From Bacteroidia bacterium (GTDB taxonomy: Bacteria > Bacteroidota > Bacteroidia > AKYH767-A > OLB10), in NCBI GenBank assembly GCA_016788065.1, contig JAEUTI010000005.1, positions 1 through 64,000 of the forward strand: 64,000 bases of DNA. Reading direction: 5' to 3'. The notes under the pieces are model-generated. The model had not been told where the DNA came from, did no database searches, and saw only the letters and a list, made by a program, of their open reading frames with translations. Shown in pieces: positions 62,135 through 64,000 of this stretch (its first letter is position 1; every line of letters begins with the position of its first letter). The position numbers and the translations under genes are program-made.

Positions 62135-62293
62135 ATGAATAAATTGTATTGGTCACATGGGGACTCCATTTCACCTAAGAAAAACGAATACAACTTACTC
62201 TCCACTGAACCAGAACTAAAGCACGATTCAGGACACGAAACAGAACAGTTAGATTATTGGTCACCCATTCGACTGCGCTCAGGGCGGCGCTGA
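62135..62293 (+). CDS. Possible 52-residue open reading frame
   Basis: An ATG-started frame of 52 codons with a normal polar composition (MNKLYWSHGDSISPKK, later HETEQLDYW). Its last residues (SPIRLRSGRR) are encoded by the dispersed 26-bp core repeat, so the end is not selected as protein. No -7 box or other support was seen. It is more likely chance than a gene. Confidence 0.2.
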   Translation: MNKLYWSHGDSISPKKNEYNLLSTEPELKHDSGHETEQLDYWSPIRLRSGRR

Positions 62294-62399
62294 TTACTGT
62301 TTAATGATCACTGTTCAATTGCCACTCAGGTTCAGAAACACTTTTTTACTCAGGAACAAAAAATCAGCACATAAGCACATCATCAAATCAGCAAATCAT
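62264..62399. repeat. Second copy of the compound repeat block
   Basis: Core copy CCCATTCGACTGCGCTCAGG plus GCGGCGC (62264-62290). It is followed by TGATTACTG and TGATCACTG units (62291-62319), TTGCCACT, TTTTTTACTCA (62342-62352), AGCACATAAGCACA and then octamers TCATCAAA and TCAGCAAA (62380-62395). It ends 6 nt before the stop of the nitroreductase gene. The module order matches 56741-57074. Confidence 0.75.
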
Positions 62400-62405
62400 T
62401 TGCAG

Positions 62406-63071
62406 TCAGTACTTAACACAAACTTCACTTAGTCCCTTTCTTTGTATATCTGGAACTAAGGTCTCTTTTTCAGGATATCCAACCGGAATCAACAAAAAAG
62501 GCTTTTCATTTTCAGGTCGCTTTAAAATTGTATTTAAAAAATTCATCGGACTTGGTGTATGTGTTAGTGCAACTAATCCACAATAATGAATTGCTTCCAA
62601 TAACATTCCACATGCAATTCCTACCGATTCCGTAACATAATAGTTCGAAGTTTTTTGACCGTTTTCTAAGTTATAGGATTTTCTGAATACCGCAATCAAA
62701 AGAGGAGCCGTTTCCAGAAATGGCTTCTGCCAATTGGTTCCCAGATGCGCGAGATCCTTCACCCATTCATCTTTCATCCTGCCATGGTAGCTTAAATATT
62801 CTTCCTCTTCCGCAGCTACTCGTATTTGAGCCTTTATTTCCTGATTGGTCACCACACAAAATATCCAGGGCTGCTTATTGGCCCCCGATGGTGCTGTTGA
62901 TGCCGATAAAATTATATGGTCAATGGCTTCCATTGGAACAGGGTCGGGAGAAAAATTTCTTACTGTCCTTCGGGTATTTAAGTACCGGTAATGTTCCTCA
63001 CTTCGCTTAATGGTCTCCTGATCTGAATACCGGACATGATGATAAGGTATAAAGGAATAATTTTCTTCCAT
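62406..63071 (-). CDS. Iodotyrosine-deiodinase-like nitroreductase
   Basis: 221 residues of the FMN-dependent nitroreductase fold (opens RRTVRNFSPDPVPMEAIDHI). An insertion EEEEYLSYHGRMKDEWVKDL...TNWQK (88-116) aligns with the active-site lid of iodotyrosine deiodinase. E91, Y95 and K116 sit exactly where the human enzyme has the zwitterion-binding E157, Y161 and K182. THTPSPMNFL (171-180) covers the loop that holds the FMN-interacting threonine. The family reductively removes iodine or bromine from halotyrosines, and a homologue has been studied from Haliscomenobacter. Deiodinase activity is therefore a good hypothesis, but other ligands are possible. It is a single gene with its own -7 box. 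Confidence 0.9.
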   Translation of the reverse strand: MEENYSFIPYHHVRYSDQETIKRSEEHYRYLNTRRTVRNFSPDPVPMEAIDHIILSASTAPSGANKQPWIFCVVTNQEIKAQIRVAAEEEEYLSYHGRMKDEWVKDLAHLGTNWQKPFLETAPLLIAVFRKSYNLENGQKTSNYYVTESVGIACGMLLEAIHYCGLVALTHTPSPMNFLNTILKRPENEKPFLLIPVGYPEKETLVPDIQRKGLSEVCVKY

Positions 63072-63087
63072 AACTGGTAATTTTAAT

Positions 63088-63095
63088 CAAATATA
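63088..63095 (-). promoter_or_regulatory. -7 box for the nitroreductase gene
   Basis: TATATTTG on the minus strand fits TAnnTTTG, 17 nt upstream of the start. Confidence 0.55.
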
Positions 63096-63181
63096 GTATT
63101 GTATGTTCAGAAATTTAAATTTTACTCAAGAATTAGCTTCTGTTCTGTTAAAAGCCTTTTGTAATAGCATAAATATTTTCC

Positions 63182-63189
63182 TTCCTTTG
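63182..63189 (+). promoter_or_regulatory. -7-like box for the BNR/Ycf48-like gene
   Basis: TTCCTTTG differs from TAnnTTTG only at the second base. It lies right before an ATG at 63191, so that ATG would be at the transcription start; the Met at 63215 is the better start. Confidence 0.4.
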
Positions 63190-63214
63190 CATGGAATCTA
63201 ATAACCCCGTTACT

Positions 63215-64000
63215 ATGTTAAAATCATTCTCGCTGTGTTCACTCTTCTTGCTCGTTCTTTCATCTTCCATCGCTCAGGTTTCTGAAGTGATTAAATTCGA
63301 ATGTGCCGATTCAACCGATTTCCGCGGACTTTCAATCATCGATGATAAGTTTTTTTGGATGAGTGGTCAGCATGGCACTGTTTGCAGGAGTTTTGATGGT
63401 GGTACAAGTATCGCCTGCATGACCGTTCCCGGTTGTGAAATGATGGATTTTCGCTCTGTTTATGGCTTCGATCAGAATAAAGTAATCGTGGCAAACATAG
63501 GCTCTCCGGCTAAAATGATGCTTACTGAAGATAAAGGTACCACCTGGAATGAAGTTTATAGTAACGATCATCCCGATGCCTTTATCGATGGCATCGACTT
63601 CTGGAATGATCAGGTTGGAATTGCTTACGGTGATCCTATTGATGGCAAAATGTTATTGCTGATTACTCTCGATGGCGGTAAAACCTGGAAGGATTTACCA
63701 TTCGACTCCCGACCAAATCTGGAGCCGGGTGAAGGGTCATTCGCTGCCAGCGGAACTGCCATTCGTTGCTATGGTGACGGCAAAGTTCATATAGCCACAG
63801 CCGGCAAAGTGTCGCGCTTGTTTACATCCGACGATCTGGGAGGCTTCTGGCAACAAAAAGCAGTGCCTATTATTCAAGGTGAACCTTCTACCGGAATTTT
63901 TTCGTTCGACTTTCTAAATGATAACCAATGGGTTTTTGTCGGAGGTGATTATACTAAGGAAGATGGAACCATCGATCATATTTTTTTAACTGCTAATCAG
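63215..64000 (+). CDS. Secreted BNR/Ycf48-like propeller protein, partial
   Basis: 262 codons, open to the window edge with no stop. From the Met at 63215 the signal peptide reads MLKSFSLCSLFLLVLSSSIAQ. An upstream ATG at 63191 adds eight residues (MESNNPVT) ahead of it and is less likely. The mature part has sialidase/BNR-like or Ycf48-like blades: CRSFDGGTSIACMTVPGC, LTEDKGTTWNEV, LITLDGGKTWKDL, TSDDLGGFWQQ. Each has the S/T-x-D-x-G-x-(T/S)-W Asp-box. Such proteins are common extracellular propellers in Bacteroidota, sometimes annotated as oxidoreductases without evidence. Its 3' end is outside the window. Confidence 0.88.
   Translation, partial: MLKSFSLCSLFLLVLSSSIAQVSEVIKFECADSTDFRGLSIIDDKFFWMSGQHGTVCRSFDGGTSIACMTVPGCEMMDFRSVYGFDQNKVIVANIGSPAKMMLTEDKGTTWNEVYSNDHPDAFIDGIDFWNDQVGIAYGDPIDGKMLLLITLDGGKTWKDLPFDSRPNLEPGEGSFAASGTAIRCYGDGKVHIATAGKVSRLFTSDDLGGFWQQKAVPIIQGEPSTGIFSFDFLNDNQWVFVGGDYTKEDGTIDHIFLTANQ

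Overview
The window looks like chromosome of a low-GC member of the Bacteroidota. The reasons are many secreted proteins ending in a YPNP-type type IX secretion (T9SS) C-terminal domain, -7 promoter boxes of the form TAnnTTTG, an ELWxxDGT repeat protein, GldL-like membrane helices and a TPR-fused LytS/LytTR pair. The nitroreductase near the right end resembles iodotyrosine deiodinases, including the one known from Haliscomenobacter (Saprospiria). That hints at the Saprospiria/Chitinophagales side of the phylum but does not prove it. I saw no rRNA, tRNA, CRISPR or prophage. The only intact mobile element is one IS4-family insertion sequence.

Layout. 1-4.4 kb: a 3'-truncated LamG/metallophosphoesterase gene, an SRPBCC gene, a GNAT-NTF2 fusion and an ATP-grasp enzyme. 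4.4-7.7 kb: an ELWxxDGT/T9SS gene split by a 1304-bp IS with 19-bp inverted repeats and a 9-bp target duplication; removing the IS restores one 647-codon frame. 7.9-21.9 kb: delta-60, propeller, beta-helix and SGNH T9SS cargo, interleaved with a MATE exporter and a DEAD-box helicase. 22.0-25.4 kb: a TIGR03643 protein and a three-gene envelope operon with a transglutaminase-like protein. 25.7-27.2 kb: a PadR regulator and a GldL-like membrane partner. 27.3-36.8 kb: more T9SS cargo, a second DEAD-box helicase, an AHSA1-type protein, a tail-fibre-like protein and an M4 peptidase. 36.9-43.3 kb: LytS/LytTR pair, CotH-family cargo and a methyltransferase. 43.6-49.8 kb: lipocalin-like lipoprotein, FN3 and kelch-like cargo, a DUF1003 protein and a UvrD-type helicase. 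50.1-58.9 kb: a T9SS protein and an S74 tail-fibre protein, a receiver-less LuxR-type HTH gene, a NarL-type response regulator with its histidine kinase, a compound repeat array, and a two-gene operon with a cytoplasmic-looking subtilase. 59.2-64 kb: a PKD protein with a type B sorting domain, a second copy of the compound repeat, the deiodinase-like nitroreductase, and the start of a BNR/Ycf48-like protein running off the window.

The most interesting signal is regulatory. Four promoters (T9SS gene at 20.0 kb, tail-fibre gene at 53.6 kb, solo LuxR gene at 53.9 kb, subtilase operon at 59.1 kb) each carry a palindrome with half-site CAATAC(A/C)C whose near edge lies exactly 20 nt from a -7 box, overlapping the expected -33 element. 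Two of the four flank genes for NarL/LuxR-type DNA-binding proteins. I infer a small regulon run by this two-component system and/or its receiver-less paralogue. A second structural observation is a mosaic repeat (26-bp core, heptamers, TTTTTTACT, octamers) found just downstream of two minus-strand genes in the same order.
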